Assembly (NCBI RefSeq): GCF_001625695.1
Contig: NZ_AUXY01000069.1
Location: forward strand, 52,731 to 116,730
Source of the DNA: Pseudoalteromonas luteoviolacea H33-S
Lineage (GTDB): Bacteria > Pseudomonadota > Gammaproteobacteria > Enterobacterales > Alteromonadaceae
Reading direction: 5' to 3'
Length of the DNA: 64,000 nucleotides
Both the position numbers and the translations under genes were made by a program. Numbering within the stretch: the first letter of the stretch is position 1; each line of letters opens with the position of its first letter. Positions 1 to 12,762 of this stretch are shown here, one piece after another. The notes under the pieces were generated by a model. It made no database searches. It was given only the letters and a program-made list of their open reading frames with translations, and was not told the DNA's origin.

Positions 1-48
1 TTGAACGCTCCACCACCAGAAGTGGAGATCAAGATAAAGAAGGTTACT

Positions 49-846
49 ATGGCTAAATCTAGTAAATACACTTCCAAGCAGCCTAATGAGCAAGGCATCA
101 TTGAGTGGAGTGAAGAAGAAAATAAAATTTGGTCTGAGCTGGTTGCAAGACAGCTTAAATGTATCGAAGGCAAGGCATGTGATGAATACATGGAAGGTCT
201 GAAGAAGATCAACCTACCTCACGATCGAATCCCTCAACTGCACGAAATTAACGCTGTACTTGAAAGAGAGACTGGATGGCAAGTTGCACCAGTACCTGCA
301 TTAATCGATTTTGATGAATTTTTTAGATTACTTGCCAACAAGCAATTCCCAGTTGCCACGTTTATTCGATCTCGTGAAGAATTTGACTACCTTCAAGAGC
401 CTGATATTTTCCATGAAATATTTGGCCACTGTGCCATGTTAACAAACCCAGCGTTTGCTGAGTTTACACATAAATATGGTCAACTAGGTTACGCAGCAGA
501 GAAAAAAGACCGTGTATATCTTGCGCGTTTATACTGGTTTACAGTTGAGTTTGGCCTAATGCAAACTGATAACGGTTTGCGTATTTACGGCGGCGGTGTT
601 TTATCTAGCCCAGGTGAAACTCAATACGTGTATTCAGATACACCAGAGATTAACAAACTTGAAGCTTTAGATGTACTGCGTACACCATATCGTATTGATA
701 TCATGCAGCCTTTGTACTACACCATTAATTCGATAGATGATCTGTTTGATATTTCTCAAATGGATATCATGGCATTAGTAGAAAAGGCAAAAGAATTAGG
801 GCTGTTTGAGCCAAAATTTCCACCTAAAAACAAATTAGCAAGTTAA
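49..846 (+). CDS. phhA: Phenylalanine-4-hydroxylase
   Basis: Non-haem iron, tetrahydropterin-dependent hydroxylation of phenylalanine to tyrosine in the cytosol. The product is 265 residues, the usual size of the monomeric bacterial enzyme. The iron site is visible: the FHEIFGH motif gives His122 and His127, and Glu167 lies in YWFTVEFG. The frame is open upstream to the window edge through a TTG, but the ATG at 49 is preceded by AAGAAGG and begins the conserved part (MAKSSKY), so I start there. It is followed 10 bases later by the pterin recycling enzyme, with which it forms an operon. Very confident. Confidence 0.95.
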   Translation: MAKSSKYTSKQPNEQGIIEWSEEENKIWSELVARQLKCIEGKACDEYMEGLKKINLPHDRIPQLHEINAVLERETGWQVAPVPALIDFDEFFRLLANKQFPVATFIRSREEFDYLQEPDIFHEIFGHCAMLTNPAFAEFTHKYGQLGYAAEKKDRVYLARLYWFTVEFGLMQTDNGLRIYGGGVLSSPGETQYVYSDTPEINKLEALDVLRTPYRIDIMQPLYYTINSIDDLFDISQMDIMALVEKAKELGLFEPKFPPKNKLAS

Positions 847-856
847 GGAACCACCG

Positions 857-1201
857 ATGTCTGATTTAAGTGCACAAAAATGTGAAGCGTGTCGTGCGGA
901 TGCGCCAAAAGTGTCAGATGAAGAGTTAGCAGTATTAATTAAGCAGATCCCTGATTGGGTACCTGAAGTGCGTGACGGTATCATGCAATTAGAAAGAGTT
1001 TATAAGTTCAAAAACTTTAAACAAGCACTTGAGTTTACAAATAAAGTGGGTGATATGGCTGAAGATGAAGGTCACCATCCAGGTTTGTTAACTGAGTGGG
1101 GTAAAGTGACTGTGACTTGGTGGAGCCATTCAATTAAAGGTCTTCACAAAAATGACTTTATCTGTGCATCAAAAACCGACGAAGTTTTCGCAGCACTATA
1201 A
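857..1201 (+). CDS. phhB: Pterin-4a-carbinolamine dehydratase
   Basis: Dehydrates the 4a-hydroxy-tetrahydropterin made by phenylalanine hydroxylase so that the cofactor can be recycled. At 114 residues it has the family length. The family signature is visible: EDEGHHPG followed by [12 protein letters not shown] and GLHKNDF, with the paired histidines of the active site. It is in the same operon as phhA and starts at an ATG with an AAGGAAC Shine-Dalgarno sequence overlapping the phhA stop. An N-terminal Cys pair (CEAC) is also common in proteobacterial members. Confidence 0.95.
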   Translation: MSDLSAQKCEACRADAPKVSDEELAVLIKQIPDWVPEVRDGIMQLERVYKFKNFKQALEFTNKVGDMAEDEGHHPGLLTEWGKVTVTWWSHSIKGLHKNDFICASKTDEVFAAL

Positions 1202-1221
1202 GAGTTTATTTCGGAATGTTA

Positions 1222-1244
1222 AGGGCGCCATGTGCGCCTTTTTT
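1222..1244 (+). terminator. Rho-independent terminator of phhAB
   Basis: A GGCGC/GCGCC stem with a 5-base loop (1224-1238) is followed by six T. A second inverted repeat, GGAAACAG/CTGTTTCC, lies at about 1255-1278 and may serve the convergent barA gene. Confidence 0.8.
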
Positions 1245-1286
1245 ATTGCCCAAAGGAAACAGAAGGCAATCTGTTTCCTTTATTGT

Positions 1287-4055
1287 TTATAAGCTTGAAG
1301 AAGCGGTTATTTCAGCGTCACGGTTTAGATTCGAGAGTTCATCGATAAGATCCAGTACCTCTGGTTCGACAAAGTCAAACCCTTTGTCTTGTTTCAATGC
1401 AGTTTCAATGGTCTCAGCCAGCATTTTGAGTTTAGGTACTCCTGTATAGCAACAGGCACCATGGAACTTGTGCACAATTTTTAATAGCTGTTCAGGGTCT
1501 TCTTGTTCACTGGCTTCGTTTAAATGGTCGATGGTCTCAGGCACGCTTTGCAGTAACATATTCAGCATTTCAAGTGCTAAATGGGGTTTGTTACCAGAGC
1601 GCTGTAGAGCGAGATTCCAATCAAGCAAGTGACTCTCAAAAGGGGCCACACTGCTGACCATTTGTTCTTCCTTTTGCTCTCGCTCTAGGGGGGAAGTTGC
1701 GCTGTGGTCACAAATGATCTGTTTCAACATATCTTCATCGATGGGTTTTGTCATATAGCCGCTAAACCCATCTTTGACTAGCTGCTCTTTCTCTCCTGCG
1801 AGTGCATGGGCTGTTACTGCTATGATGGGCGTATCATCATTCATGGATGACTCTTTGATGCTTTTACACGCAGTTATGCCATCCATAATTGGCATTTGAA
1901 TATCCATGAATATCAAATCATATTTATGGGTTTTGCACAGCCCAACAGCCTGCGCACCATTGTGTGCTGTTTCAATGGTTTCAACTTGCTCTTCTAAAAG
2001 GGTATATAGCAACTTTAAGTTGGCATCATTGTCATCTGCAATGAGCACTTTTAGCGGCAAGTGAGTTGCGTTACTCGTCTCTATAGACAGATCCGGGTGG
2101 TCTAAGCGATAAGGGGCTGCCAGCATTTCACATAACTTTCTGTGATGCAGTGGTTTACTGATGCAGGCGTCAGCGCCACTGCCAATCAAAGATTCACGCA
2201 TGTTGTGAGAAATGGTATTGACCATCAGATATAAATAATCTGCTTTTTCTCGAGCTCGATTGATATAGTTTTTAACGGTTTGCATATCGTCGACGGTAGC
2301 CATATTACCAACGAGACAAATATCATAGCTAAACTCTTGCTCCAAAGCTGTAAAGAAAGCTTCATCGCTATCACACACTGTCACTTGCATATGCCAGCTT
2401 TCAATTTGCGCGATGACAGCATTTCGCGTGTGTTCTTGCGGTTCAAAATACAAAACACGTTTGTTTTCTAAAGGTCGACATGGCAAATCATCATTAAATA
2501 AACGGCTTGGCAAATTAAAAATAGCATTAAATGTGAAGCATGAGCCGTTACCTAAGGCTGAGTTTAGCGTGATCCTGCCTTGCATGACCTCAACGATATG
2601 CTTAGTAATAATTAGGCCAAGGCCCGTACCACCAAACTTACGAGTGATACTGGTGTCTGCTTGTGCGAAAGGCGTAAATAGGGTGTCTTGCTTTTCTTGC
2701 GCGATACCGAGGCCAGTATCACTGACTGAAACGAGTAAAGAGGTTTGTGAGTCTCCCTTTAAGCGGTGGCTGATATCAACTTTAACTGAGCCCTTTTCAG
2801 TAAACTTAATTGCATTACTGATTAAATTAATAAGTACCTGTTTAAAGCGAGTGGGATCACCGACTAGGTTGTCAGGTACTTGGCGATTGACAGCAATTGA
2901 TAACTCTAATTGTTTCTCATAAGCGCTTGGTGCAAGCAATGTCATCACTTCATTAACTGCATCGCGCAGTTGGAATTGGATGTTTTCCAGCTCCATCGCA
3001 CCGGCTTCAAGTTTAGAGAAGTCCAGAATATCACTGATGATAGTAAGTAGACTGTTTGCAGAGAGCTCGATGGTATCCAAGTAGTCTTTTTGATGTTTGT
3101 TAAGCGGTGTTTTATAAAGCTGCCTTGTAAAACCAATTACGCCGTTCAGCGGGGTTCTGAGTTCATGACTCATTTTTGCTAAAAAGTCTGACTTAACGCG
3201 GTTAGCAACTTGTGCTTCTTTTTTTGCAATATTGAGCTGAATATTTTGCGTTTCATACTGTTCTAAGGTTTCTCGGTAGTCACTAGTGGCTTGATCAATA
3301 TGCTTTTGCATTTCATCTCTTTGTCCGACCATTTTCTCACTGATGGTGACAAGACCTTGTCGCATCATGTCAAACTCGCCTTGCATTTGCTCACTGACCC
3401 CGATATCCGTTTTACCTTCAATGAGCTTGTCTGTTGCAAGCTGTAATTGGGAGAGCGGGGTGGAGAACATGCGACTTAAGCGAGTGGACAGGAATACACT
3501 TAAAAATAAGGCGCCAAGAATTATCGTGCCACTGAGTAATAATGCTTTTTGTTGTCCGATAATGGCTTGATCTTGGCTGATTTCAACCATTAATACCGCG
3601 ATTGTTTTTGCATGGGCATCTTGCCAAGTTTCACCGGTGCCATAGTACTTAACTGGTGCAAAAATCACATAGTTGTTACGTAATTTTTGGGCTTCCGTGG
3701 CATGCAGTGCAGCAACATTTCCTCGATAGTGCAAATCATTAAATTCACTATGGTAGTTACTGGTCATGATGAGCTGATTATGCAAGTCAAATACCGCAAT
3801 GCTGTTAACGAGCGATGCGTGTTGATTGTGTGCTTTGGTAATGATGCTATGGAGTTTGGCTTTATCTTTAGAGTCTAAGGGCTGTTCTACTGTCATCGCC
3901 AGTGAATTGGCAATACTGGTGCCTTGCTGTTTAAGGATTTGTTCAAGCTCTACGTAGCGATTTATAGTAAAATAGCCCCCAAGTATTAAACCGATTAACA
4001 CCGTCGGGATCAGGGTAAGCAATAAAACGCTATCGCGTAAGCTTAATTTAGACAT
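1287..4055 (-). CDS. barA: Hybrid sensor histidine kinase BarA
   Basis: Tripartite inner-membrane sensor kinase that feeds the UvrY/GacA response regulator and so the CsrA small-RNA circuit. It is 922 residues, against 918 in E. coli. Order: TM helix (about 9-30), periplasmic domain with Cache-like content, TM helix (about 172-190), HAMP and coiled coil, HisKA with phospho-acceptor His297 (SHELRTP), HATPase_c (GLGLIITK), a first receiver domain that has lost its phospho-aspartate (LVGNM in its place, about 530-645), a second intact receiver (IADDND, Asp718 in MDIQMP), and an HPt domain with His862 (VHKFHG). Divergent from rlmD, as in many gammaproteobacteria. Confidence 0.93.
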   Translation of the reverse strand: MSKLSLRDSVLLLTLIPTVLIGLILGGYFTINRYVELEQILKQQGTSIANSLAMTVEQPLDSKDKAKLHSIITKAHNQHASLVNSIAVFDLHNQLIMTSNYHSEFNDLHYRGNVAALHATEAQKLRNNYVIFAPVKYYGTGETWQDAHAKTIAVLMVEISQDQAIIGQQKALLLSGTIILGALFLSVFLSTRLSRMFSTPLSQLQLATDKLIEGKTDIGVSEQMQGEFDMMRQGLVTISEKMVGQRDEMQKHIDQATSDYRETLEQYETQNIQLNIAKKEAQVANRVKSDFLAKMSHELRTPLNGVIGFTRQLYKTPLNKHQKDYLDTIELSANSLLTIISDILDFSKLEAGAMELENIQFQLRDAVNEVMTLLAPSAYEKQLELSIAVNRQVPDNLVGDPTRFKQVLINLISNAIKFTEKGSVKVDISHRLKGDSQTSLLVSVSDTGLGIAQEKQDTLFTPFAQADTSITRKFGGTGLGLIITKHIVEVMQGRITLNSALGNGSCFTFNAIFNLPSRLFNDDLPCRPLENKRVLYFEPQEHTRNAVIAQIESWHMQVTVCDSDEAFFTALEQEFSYDICLVGNMATVDDMQTVKNYINRAREKADYLYLMVNTISHNMRESLIGSGADACISKPLHHRKLCEMLAAPYRLDHPDLSIETSNATHLPLKVLIADDNDANLKLLYTLLEEQVETIETAHNGAQAVGLCKTHKYDLIFMDIQMPIMDGITACKSIKESSMNDDTPIIAVTAHALAGEKEQLVKDGFSGYMTKPIDEDMLKQIICDHSATSPLEREQKEEQMVSSVAPFESHLLDWNLALQRSGNKPHLALEMLNMLLQSVPETIDHLNEASEQEDPEQLLKIVHKFHGACCYTGVPKLKMLAETIETALKQDKGFDFVEPEVLDLIDELSNLNRDAEITASSSL

Positions 4056-4137
4056 ATTGAGCGATATAAAACTTTGATAATTATGAACTCTAGAGTAGCG
4101 AGTTCATAGGTGTTTAGCAATGTATAAGGGGCGGTAC

Positions 4138-5451
4138 ATGGCACAAATTTTCCGTGCTAAAAAAACATCTGGTAAAGGTGAGGTGATGGAAGTGGGTATT
4201 GACTCACTCGATCATCAAGGGCGAGGTGTAGCAAAATACAAAGGTAAAGTTGGTTTTATTGAAGGCGCTTTGCCTGGTGAGCGAGTTAAAATCAGGGTAT
4301 CTCAACAAAAAGCGAAACTCTTTGAAGGTGTGGTTGAAAAAGTGATCACCGCAAGTGAGCAGCGCGTTGATGCATTTTGCCCTCACTATCAGCAATGTGG
4401 CGGCTGTTCATTGCAGCATTTAGACAAATCAGCGCAGCTAGGGCACAAGCAATTAGCAGTAGAAAAGTTGTTTTCCAAGTTTTCAGGTACTGATGTACTG
4501 CCATGGGCTAACCCAATTGAAAGCGACGGCAGGCATTATCGTCGAGCTGCCCGCATCGCGACGTATTTTGATAAAAAAGAAAAAGTACTCAAGCTTGGCT
4601 TTCGAGCAGCAAAATCAAAGAAGTTGGTCGATGTGGTTGACTGTGGCGTATTAACTCAGGTGTACCAATCCGTTTTTGTTGACCTCAGAGAGATATTGAA
4701 TAGCCATTCACAGCTAAGAAGTGTCAGCCATATTCAATTATGTGAAGCTGACAACGCCCCGTACGTCCTTTTGCGTCATACCAAAGCAATTGACGATGAA
4801 GTTAAGCAAGGCGTATATACTCAGTTTGAGCAAAAAGGGTGGCGAGTCGTTTGGGATGATGGCAATGAAGAGCCATATTATTCAGCCTTACCTGAGTATC
4901 AAGTTGGTGGCACGGAATTTCAGTTTAGACTGAATAACTTTATTCAAGTGAATGCTGCTGTTAACTCAGCCATGCTAGATCAAGCGCTGAATTGGCTAGA
5001 GTTAACAGGGCAGGAAAAGGTCCTTGATCTGTTTTGTGGCATTGGTAATTTTTCGTTATTGTTCGCAAAACAAGCTAAGCAAGTAATTGGTGTCGAGGGA
5101 GTGGCTTCTTCGGTTGCAATGGCGACGCAAAATGCGCACACTAACAACATCGACAATGCACAGTTTTTCCAGTTTGATTTGACGCAAGAAATGGCTTCTG
5201 CACAGTGGTTTAGTCAAGAGCTAGACACTTTGGTATTAGACCCTTCTCGTACAGGCGCATACGATGTATTAAAGCAATTGCCATTGGGGCAATTTAATCA
5301 AGTGCTCTATGTGTCATGCGATCCCGTTACTTTGGCTCGAGATAGCGCGTTAATTTTGCAGGCTGGATTTACTGCAAGCAAGGTTGCACTGATGGATATG
5401 TTCCCACACACCGGACATATTGAAACAATGGCGTTGTTCCAAAGGAGGTAG
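4138..5451 (+). CDS. rlmD: 23S rRNA (uracil-1939-C5)-methyltransferase RlmD
   Basis: SAM-dependent m5U methyltransferase acting on U1939 of 23S rRNA. An N-terminal TRAM domain (about 10-70) is followed by the 4Fe-4S cluster cysteines (CPHYQQCGGC), the SAM fold (DLFCGIGNFSL) and the catalytic SCDP motif near the C terminus with DPSRTG. I chose the ATG at 4138 (MAQIFRAKK, preceded by AAGGGG) because family members start MAQF. An upstream in-frame ATG at 4120 lacks a good ribosome-binding site. The perfect AGGAGGT site for relA lies inside its last codons. Confidence 0.93.
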   Translation: MAQIFRAKKTSGKGEVMEVGIDSLDHQGRGVAKYKGKVGFIEGALPGERVKIRVSQQKAKLFEGVVEKVITASEQRVDAFCPHYQQCGGCSLQHLDKSAQLGHKQLAVEKLFSKFSGTDVLPWANPIESDGRHYRRAARIATYFDKKEKVLKLGFRAAKSKKLVDVVDCGVLTQVYQSVFVDLREILNSHSQLRSVSHIQLCEADNAPYVLLRHTKAIDDEVKQGVYTQFEQKGWRVVWDDGNEEPYYSALPEYQVGGTEFQFRLNNFIQVNAAVNSAMLDQALNWLELTGQEKVLDLFCGIGNFSLLFAKQAKQVIGVEGVASSVAMATQNAHTNNIDNAQFFQFDLTQEMASAQWFSQELDTLVLDPSRTGAYDVLKQLPLGQFNQVLYVSCDPVTLARDSALILQAGFTASKVALMDMFPHTGHIETMALFQRR

Positions 5452-5457
5452 TCAATA

Positions 5458-7614
5458 ATGGTAGCGACTCGCCAATCTCACCATACCACTTTGCCAGCAG
5501 ATTTTGACGCGCGATTAGCGTTGTTAAAGCTGTCAGAGGATAAAACCGATCGACTCAGTGAGGCATATGCTTTGTGCCCCGCAGAAACCAATGAAGATCT
5601 GTTAGAAAAAGCCATTGAGATGGTTGAGATCTTGGCTGAGCTGAATTTTGACTCAGAATCCCTCGCGGGGGCATTTTTAACCCCTTATTTTATTGCTCAG
5701 CAACTTGATATTGAAGCGGTTGAAAAAGCGCTTGGTGAAAACATTGCCCTGTTGCTCAAAGGCGTTGAGCAAATGGCGTCAATCAGCACCTTGGCTCATC
5801 AGAGCAAAGGGAATGTCCAAATTGATAAAATTCGTCGCATGCTATTGGCGATGGTAGAAGATGTGCGCGCGGTGGTGATCAAGCTTGCGGAGCAGATCTG
5901 CTACCTCCGAAGTGTGAAAGACGCGTCTGAAGAAGAGCGTGTGGTTGCAGCAAAAACAACCGCCAATATTTTTGCCCCACTGGCCAATCGTCTGGGTATT
6001 GGCCAACTAAAGTGGGAACTTGAAGATCTCTCGTTTCGTTATTTACATCCTGGCAGCTATAAAACCATTGCTAAAAAGCTGGCTGATAAACGCCTTGCAC
6101 GAGAAGCGTATATGAGCGACATGGTCTCAGCTGTGCAGCAAAAGCTGGCTGACGCTAATGTAAAAGCAGAGGTGTATGGTCGTCCAAAGCACATCTTTAG
6201 TATTTATAAAAAGATGTCGCAAAAAAATTATGAGTTCGAGCAGTTATTTGATATCCGCGCTATGCGTATCGTGGTTGACCAATTGCAGGATTGTTACGCT
6301 GCTCTTGGTATTGTGCATACAAACTGGCGCCATCTGAATAAAGAGTTCGATGATTATGTCGCAACGCCTAAGCCAAATGGCTATCAGTCTATTCACACTG
6401 TTGTGTTTGGACCTGAAGGCAAGACAGTCGAAATCCAGATCCGTACTCATGATATGCATAAAGATGCTGAGATGGGGGTCGCGGCACATTGGATGTATAA
6501 AGAAGGTGCACTGCCTGGACGCGGCTCGGGTTATGAGCAAAAAATTAGTTGGCTAAGAAAGCTACTGCAATGGCAAGAAGAAGTGGTTGATGGTAGTGAG
6601 TTTGCCGAGGAACTTAAAAATCAAGTCGTGGAAGATCGCGTGTATGTATTTACGCCACGCGGAGATATTTTTGATTTGCCACTGGGCTCAACACCGCTGG
6701 ATTTTGCTTATTATATTCACTCAAATGTCGGACATCGCTGCATTGGTGCTAAGGTTTTTGGCAAAATTGTCCCGTTTACGTATAAGCTGTCTACTGGTGA
6801 TCAAATAGAGATATTAACGCAGAAAAACCCATCTCCAAGTCGTGATTGGCTTAATCCATCTTTGGGTTATATATACTCTTCTCGGGCACGCAGCAAAATT
6901 CACCACTGGTTTAAACAGCAAGACAGAGATAAAAATCTGCAAGCGGGTAAGGAGATTCTAGATAGTCACTTACAAAAGTTGGATATCGGTTACAAAGAAT
7001 TAGAGCCAGCCATTGAGCGCTTTAACTTTAGAGAGCTAGATGACTTGATGGTGGCGATTGGTGCGGGCGATGTGCGTATCAATCAGTTCTTGAACTTTAT
7101 ACAGGATAAACCTGAGGTTGAGCCTAAATTAAAGCTCAGCACACGTAAAAAACATAAAGGCGATAAAAACGGGATTGTGGTTGAAGGTGTGGGCAGCTTG
7201 CTGAGCCATGTTGCTAAATGTTGTCAGCCTGTACCGGGTGATGAGATAGTGGGCTACATTACGCAAGGCCGAGGTATCGCGGTACACCGTGCTGATTGTG
7301 ACTCATTTGCACATATTACGCAGCAGCATCCTGAGCGAGAAATTGCCGTGAGTTGGTCTGAAGATGTGCAATCATTTTATGAGATAACCATTCGCATCGA
7401 AGCCAATGACAGGCAGGGCCTTATTCGTGATATCAGTGCCATTTTAGCGAATGAAAAAGTCAATGTGCTCAACATGAATGTGCAAACACAGCATGAAAAA
7501 GGGGTTGCCATTTTCACAATGAAAATTGAAGTGGGTGATTTATCTGCGACGAATCGCTTACTGACTAAATTGCTGCAAACCGAAGGCGTGTTTGAAGCGA
7601 AGCGACAACATTGA
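5458..7614 (+). CDS. relA: GTP pyrophosphokinase RelA ((p)ppGpp synthetase I)
   Basis: Ribosome-associated stringent-response synthetase making (p)ppGpp from GTP/GDP and ATP. The product is 718 residues (E. coli 744). The N-terminal hydrolase-like domain lacks the His-Asp pair (HxxxxHD) that SpoT needs, which identifies RelA and not SpoT. The synthetase core is present (RPKHIFSIYKKM, YQSIHT, EIQIRT), followed by TGS (VYVFTPRGDIFDLP), the zinc-finger-like region (CCQPVPGD) and a C-terminal ACT domain. The ATG at 5458 has a perfect AGGAGGT site. It sits between rlmD and mazG, as in E. coli and Shewanella. Confidence 0.95.
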   Translation: MVATRQSHHTTLPADFDARLALLKLSEDKTDRLSEAYALCPAETNEDLLEKAIEMVEILAELNFDSESLAGAFLTPYFIAQQLDIEAVEKALGENIALLLKGVEQMASISTLAHQSKGNVQIDKIRRMLLAMVEDVRAVVIKLAEQICYLRSVKDASEEERVVAAKTTANIFAPLANRLGIGQLKWELEDLSFRYLHPGSYKTIAKKLADKRLAREAYMSDMVSAVQQKLADANVKAEVYGRPKHIFSIYKKMSQKNYEFEQLFDIRAMRIVVDQLQDCYAALGIVHTNWRHLNKEFDDYVATPKPNGYQSIHTVVFGPEGKTVEIQIRTHDMHKDAEMGVAAHWMYKEGALPGRGSGYEQKISWLRKLLQWQEEVVDGSEFAEELKNQVVEDRVYVFTPRGDIFDLPLGSTPLDFAYYIHSNVGHRCIGAKVFGKIVPFTYKLSTGDQIEILTQKNPSPSRDWLNPSLGYIYSSRARSKIHHWFKQQDRDKNLQAGKEILDSHLQKLDIGYKELEPAIERFNFRELDDLMVAIGAGDVRINQFLNFIQDKPEVEPKLKLSTRKKHKGDKNGIVVEGVGSLLSHVAKCCQPVPGDEIVGYITQGRGIAVHRADCDSFAHITQQHPEREIAVSWSEDVQSFYEITIRIEANDRQGLIRDISAILANEKVNVLNMNVQTQHEKGVAIFTMKIEVGDLSATNRLLTKLLQTEGVFEAKRQH

Positions 7615-7623
7615 GAGTAAACA

Positions 7624-8403
7624 ATGAGTGAAAATATACATCGATTGCTAGAGATCATGGCCACGCTGCGCGACCCACAGAAAGGGTGTGATTGGGATAA
7701 GCAGCAAGATTTTAGCTCTATTGTGCCTCATACCCTTGAAGAGGCGCATGAGGTGGCTGATGCCATTGAGCAGCAAGATTATGTAGCGCTTAAAGATGAA
7801 CTGGGAGATCTGCTATTTCAAGTGATCTTTTATGCTCAGCTTGGTAAAGAAGCAGGGCTATTTGATTTTGAGTCTATTATCGCTGGACTCAATGACAAAC
7901 TGGTTAGGCGTCATCCCCATGTCTTCGATAAAAAAGCGTCATTGACTGAGCAGGAGCTGGATGCACAGTGGGAAGCGATTAAACAATCAGAGCGTAAAGA
8001 AAAGCCCGAATTTGGTGCTGATGTGCTGCAAGGTCTGCCTGCACTTACTCGTGCTAAAAAAATTCAAAAGCGTGCGGCGTCATTAGGGTTTGATTGGCCA
8101 GACTATCAAGGTGCGTTAGACAAGGTTGAAGAAGAGGTCGATGAAGTAAAAGAAGCCTTAGCGCATGATCCCTATTCTGAGCACAGTGCAGAAGAGCTAG
8201 GTGATTTATTGTTTGCCACGGTGAATGTTATTCGTCATACGAAACGCGACCCTGAACAACTGTTACGCCAAGCAACACGAAAATTTAGCAATCGCTTTGT
8301 GCAAATTGAAGGGGTTTTGGCTAAGCAAAACTTAACCTTAGAAGAGGCAAGCCTTGCACAAATGGATGAGGCTTGGGAGCTGATAAAAAAGCGTGCAAAG
8401 TAA
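7624..8403 (+). CDS. mazG: Nucleoside triphosphate pyrophosphohydrolase MazG
   Basis: All-alpha NTP pyrophosphohydrolase that hydrolyses (d)NTPs to monophosphates and PPi, and is linked in E. coli to lowering ppGpp. At 259 residues it has two MazG repeats: the first with TLEEAHEVADAIE and KDELGDLLFQV (Mg-binding EExxE/ExxD), the second with EEVDEVKEAL and EELGDLLFATV. It follows relA by 9 bases and is probably cotranscribed with it. Confidence 0.95.
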   Translation: MSENIHRLLEIMATLRDPQKGCDWDKQQDFSSIVPHTLEEAHEVADAIEQQDYVALKDELGDLLFQVIFYAQLGKEAGLFDFESIIAGLNDKLVRRHPHVFDKKASLTEQELDAQWEAIKQSERKEKPEFGADVLQGLPALTRAKKIQKRAASLGFDWPDYQGALDKVEEEVDEVKEALAHDPYSEHSAEELGDLLFATVNVIRHTKRDPEQLLRQATRKFSNRFVQIEGVLAKQNLTLEEASLAQMDEAWELIKKRAK

Positions 8404-8502
8404 ATCCGCTGCTTGAGTAGACAATTTTTGCTGGATTGCTAATCACGTTTTTGCTATACTATCGCCCCGTCTTGATTCTTATTTAAATTCCATTTTCCTT
8501 GA

Positions 8503-10152
<1,650 letters not shown>

Positions 10153-10156
10153 AGGA

Positions 10157-10187
10157 AAAGCCGTGCACGAGTGCACGGCTTTTTTGT
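10157..10187 (+). terminator. Rho-independent terminator of pyrG
   Basis: Long AAAGCCGTGCAC/GTGCACGGCTTT stem with a tiny loop, followed by a T run just after the pyrG stop. It is symmetrical, so could act on both strands. Confidence 0.9.
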
Positions 10188-10241
10188 TTTAATACCTATG
10201 GTATTGCTATGTGACTGAAACACACTAATACGGTTGCATAG

Positions 10242-11591
<1,350 letters not shown>

Positions 11592-11610
11592 TCGACTTTT
11601 ATTTGAATTT

Positions 11611-11641
11611 AAAAAGCCATGCAATTGCATGGCTTTTTTTA
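11611..11641 (+). terminator. Rho-independent terminator of eno
   Basis: AAAAAGCCATGC/GCATGGCTTTTT stem with an AATT loop and a T tail; it lies between convergent eno and mutH and probably serves both. Confidence 0.9.
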
Positions 11642-11661
11642 TGCTTGTTTAATGACACAAA

Positions 11662-12336
11662 TTAATGACTAAAATACTGTGCCAGTATGTTTTGGGTAAA
11701 TTGCGTTTTTAAATAAAACCCTCTGGGCAGTGTTTTGATTAATCCGCCTTGTGGACCAATAGCATCAGTCAACACTTTACTATTGGCAGCTTTTGGTCGG
11801 ATCTGCATAACCTCTCCAAGATGACCTGATATTTCATCTACCCGACCGAGTGCAATTAATTCAATTTGTTCTTCCCAATCACGTTGCAGCTGGGCTTCCT
11901 GTACTGCATTTGGTTGCCACAAAAAACCGCTGCCCACCGTTCTATCTATGGGAGCAATATCACGTTCGGCTAATATTGGTAACCATAACACGTGGTTAAG
12001 CTTTTTTTTCACACTGGAGTTTTGCCAAGTCAGCCCGGTTAGATTCGTCAGCGGCACAACTGATACATAGGTGGTTTCTAATGGTTTACCAGCATAACTG
12101 AGAGGGAGCGTTTTGAGCTCTACACCTATATGTTCAAAGTCCGGCACTGGCTTTGAGCCAGCACTGGCACCTAACACATATTCAATCAGCTGACCTGGCC
12201 AGCCCTTTTCTCTGAGCAAATCATCTGGGCTTTTAAAATGGTACTGGGCTGCGAGCTCGCCCAGTGTTAACCCTGCGATAGCCTCAACGCGAAGCAGTAA
12301 TTCAGCAATGCTTGTTGGGGGAGAGGGTCGAAGCAT
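11662..12336 (-). CDS. mutH: DNA mismatch repair endonuclease MutH
   Basis: Sequence-specific nickase that cuts the unmethylated strand at hemimethylated GATC when activated by MutL. The product is 224 residues, like E. coli MutH. The DEK catalytic triad is seen in DFEHIGVELKTLP (Asp, then Glu-x-Lys). Its presence implies Dam methylation in this organism. Convergent with eno and divergent from rppH across a 426-bp A+T-rich gap that carries DnaA boxes. Confidence 0.94.
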   Translation of the reverse strand: MLRPSPPTSIAELLLRVEAIAGLTLGELAAQYHFKSPDDLLREKGWPGQLIEYVLGASAGSKPVPDFEHIGVELKTLPLSYAGKPLETTYVSVVPLTNLTGLTWQNSSVKKKLNHVLWLPILAERDIAPIDRTVGSGFLWQPNAVQEAQLQRDWEEQIELIALGRVDEISGHLGEVMQIRPKAANSKVLTDAIGPQGGLIKTLPRGFYLKTQFTQNILAQYFSH

Positions 12337-12391
12337 AATTAGGATCTTATAGTGATTTTGATGTTGAGATTTTACCAGAATTTACAGAAAC

Positions 12392-12664
12392 TGTGGATTA
12401 ACTTGGGTTGAGCGTTTTTTGTACTGATGCGTGTTGCTGCTATTTTACCCAACAAAAAAAGTACTGTGAATACTTTAATGCATTGATATATATATGTTTT
12501 ATGTGTTTTTACATGGTTTAAAGTATCACCTTTTTGGTAATAAATTGGATAAATACAGATATATAAACAATATTATCCACAGTTTCTGTGGAGAAGTTGG
12601 CTTTTTGGTACTAGATTTGTGGATTTGTTTGTAAAATCGACTTGTTTACACTGACTTATGCACA
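12392..12664. promoter_or_regulatory. DnaA-box cluster between mutH and rppH, DARS2-like
   Basis: The 426-bp gap is A+T rich and contains five 9-mers at or near the DnaA-box consensus TTATNCACA. On the plus strand: TTATCCACA at 12573-12581 (perfect) and TTATGCACA at 12656-12664 (perfect). On the minus strand, read as plus: TGTGGATTA at 12392-12400, TGTGGAGAA at 12587-12595 and TGTGGATTT at 12618-12626 (each one mismatch). The 12573 and 12587 boxes face each other 5 bases apart and the third follows 22 bases on, an arrangement like a three-box DARS core. In E. coli the DnaA-reactivating sequence DARS2 lies next to mutH, so this may be the same element. Confidence 0.6.
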
Positions 12665-12762
12665 AGCTGTGAGTAACTTGAGTAAAAGCAGGAATAATAT
12701 TTGCTGATGCCATCGAGATATGGAACAATCAAATAAAATAGACATAAGAATGAGGCGCTAAG

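Noticed and set aside
1..48. TTG at position 1 as start of phhA
   Set aside because: The ATG at 49 has the AAGAAGG site and begins the conserved N terminus; upstream codons look non-coding.
2413..2922. Long antisense ORF within barA
   Set aside because: Shadow of a strongly conserved gene; no ribosome-binding site and no recognisable domain.
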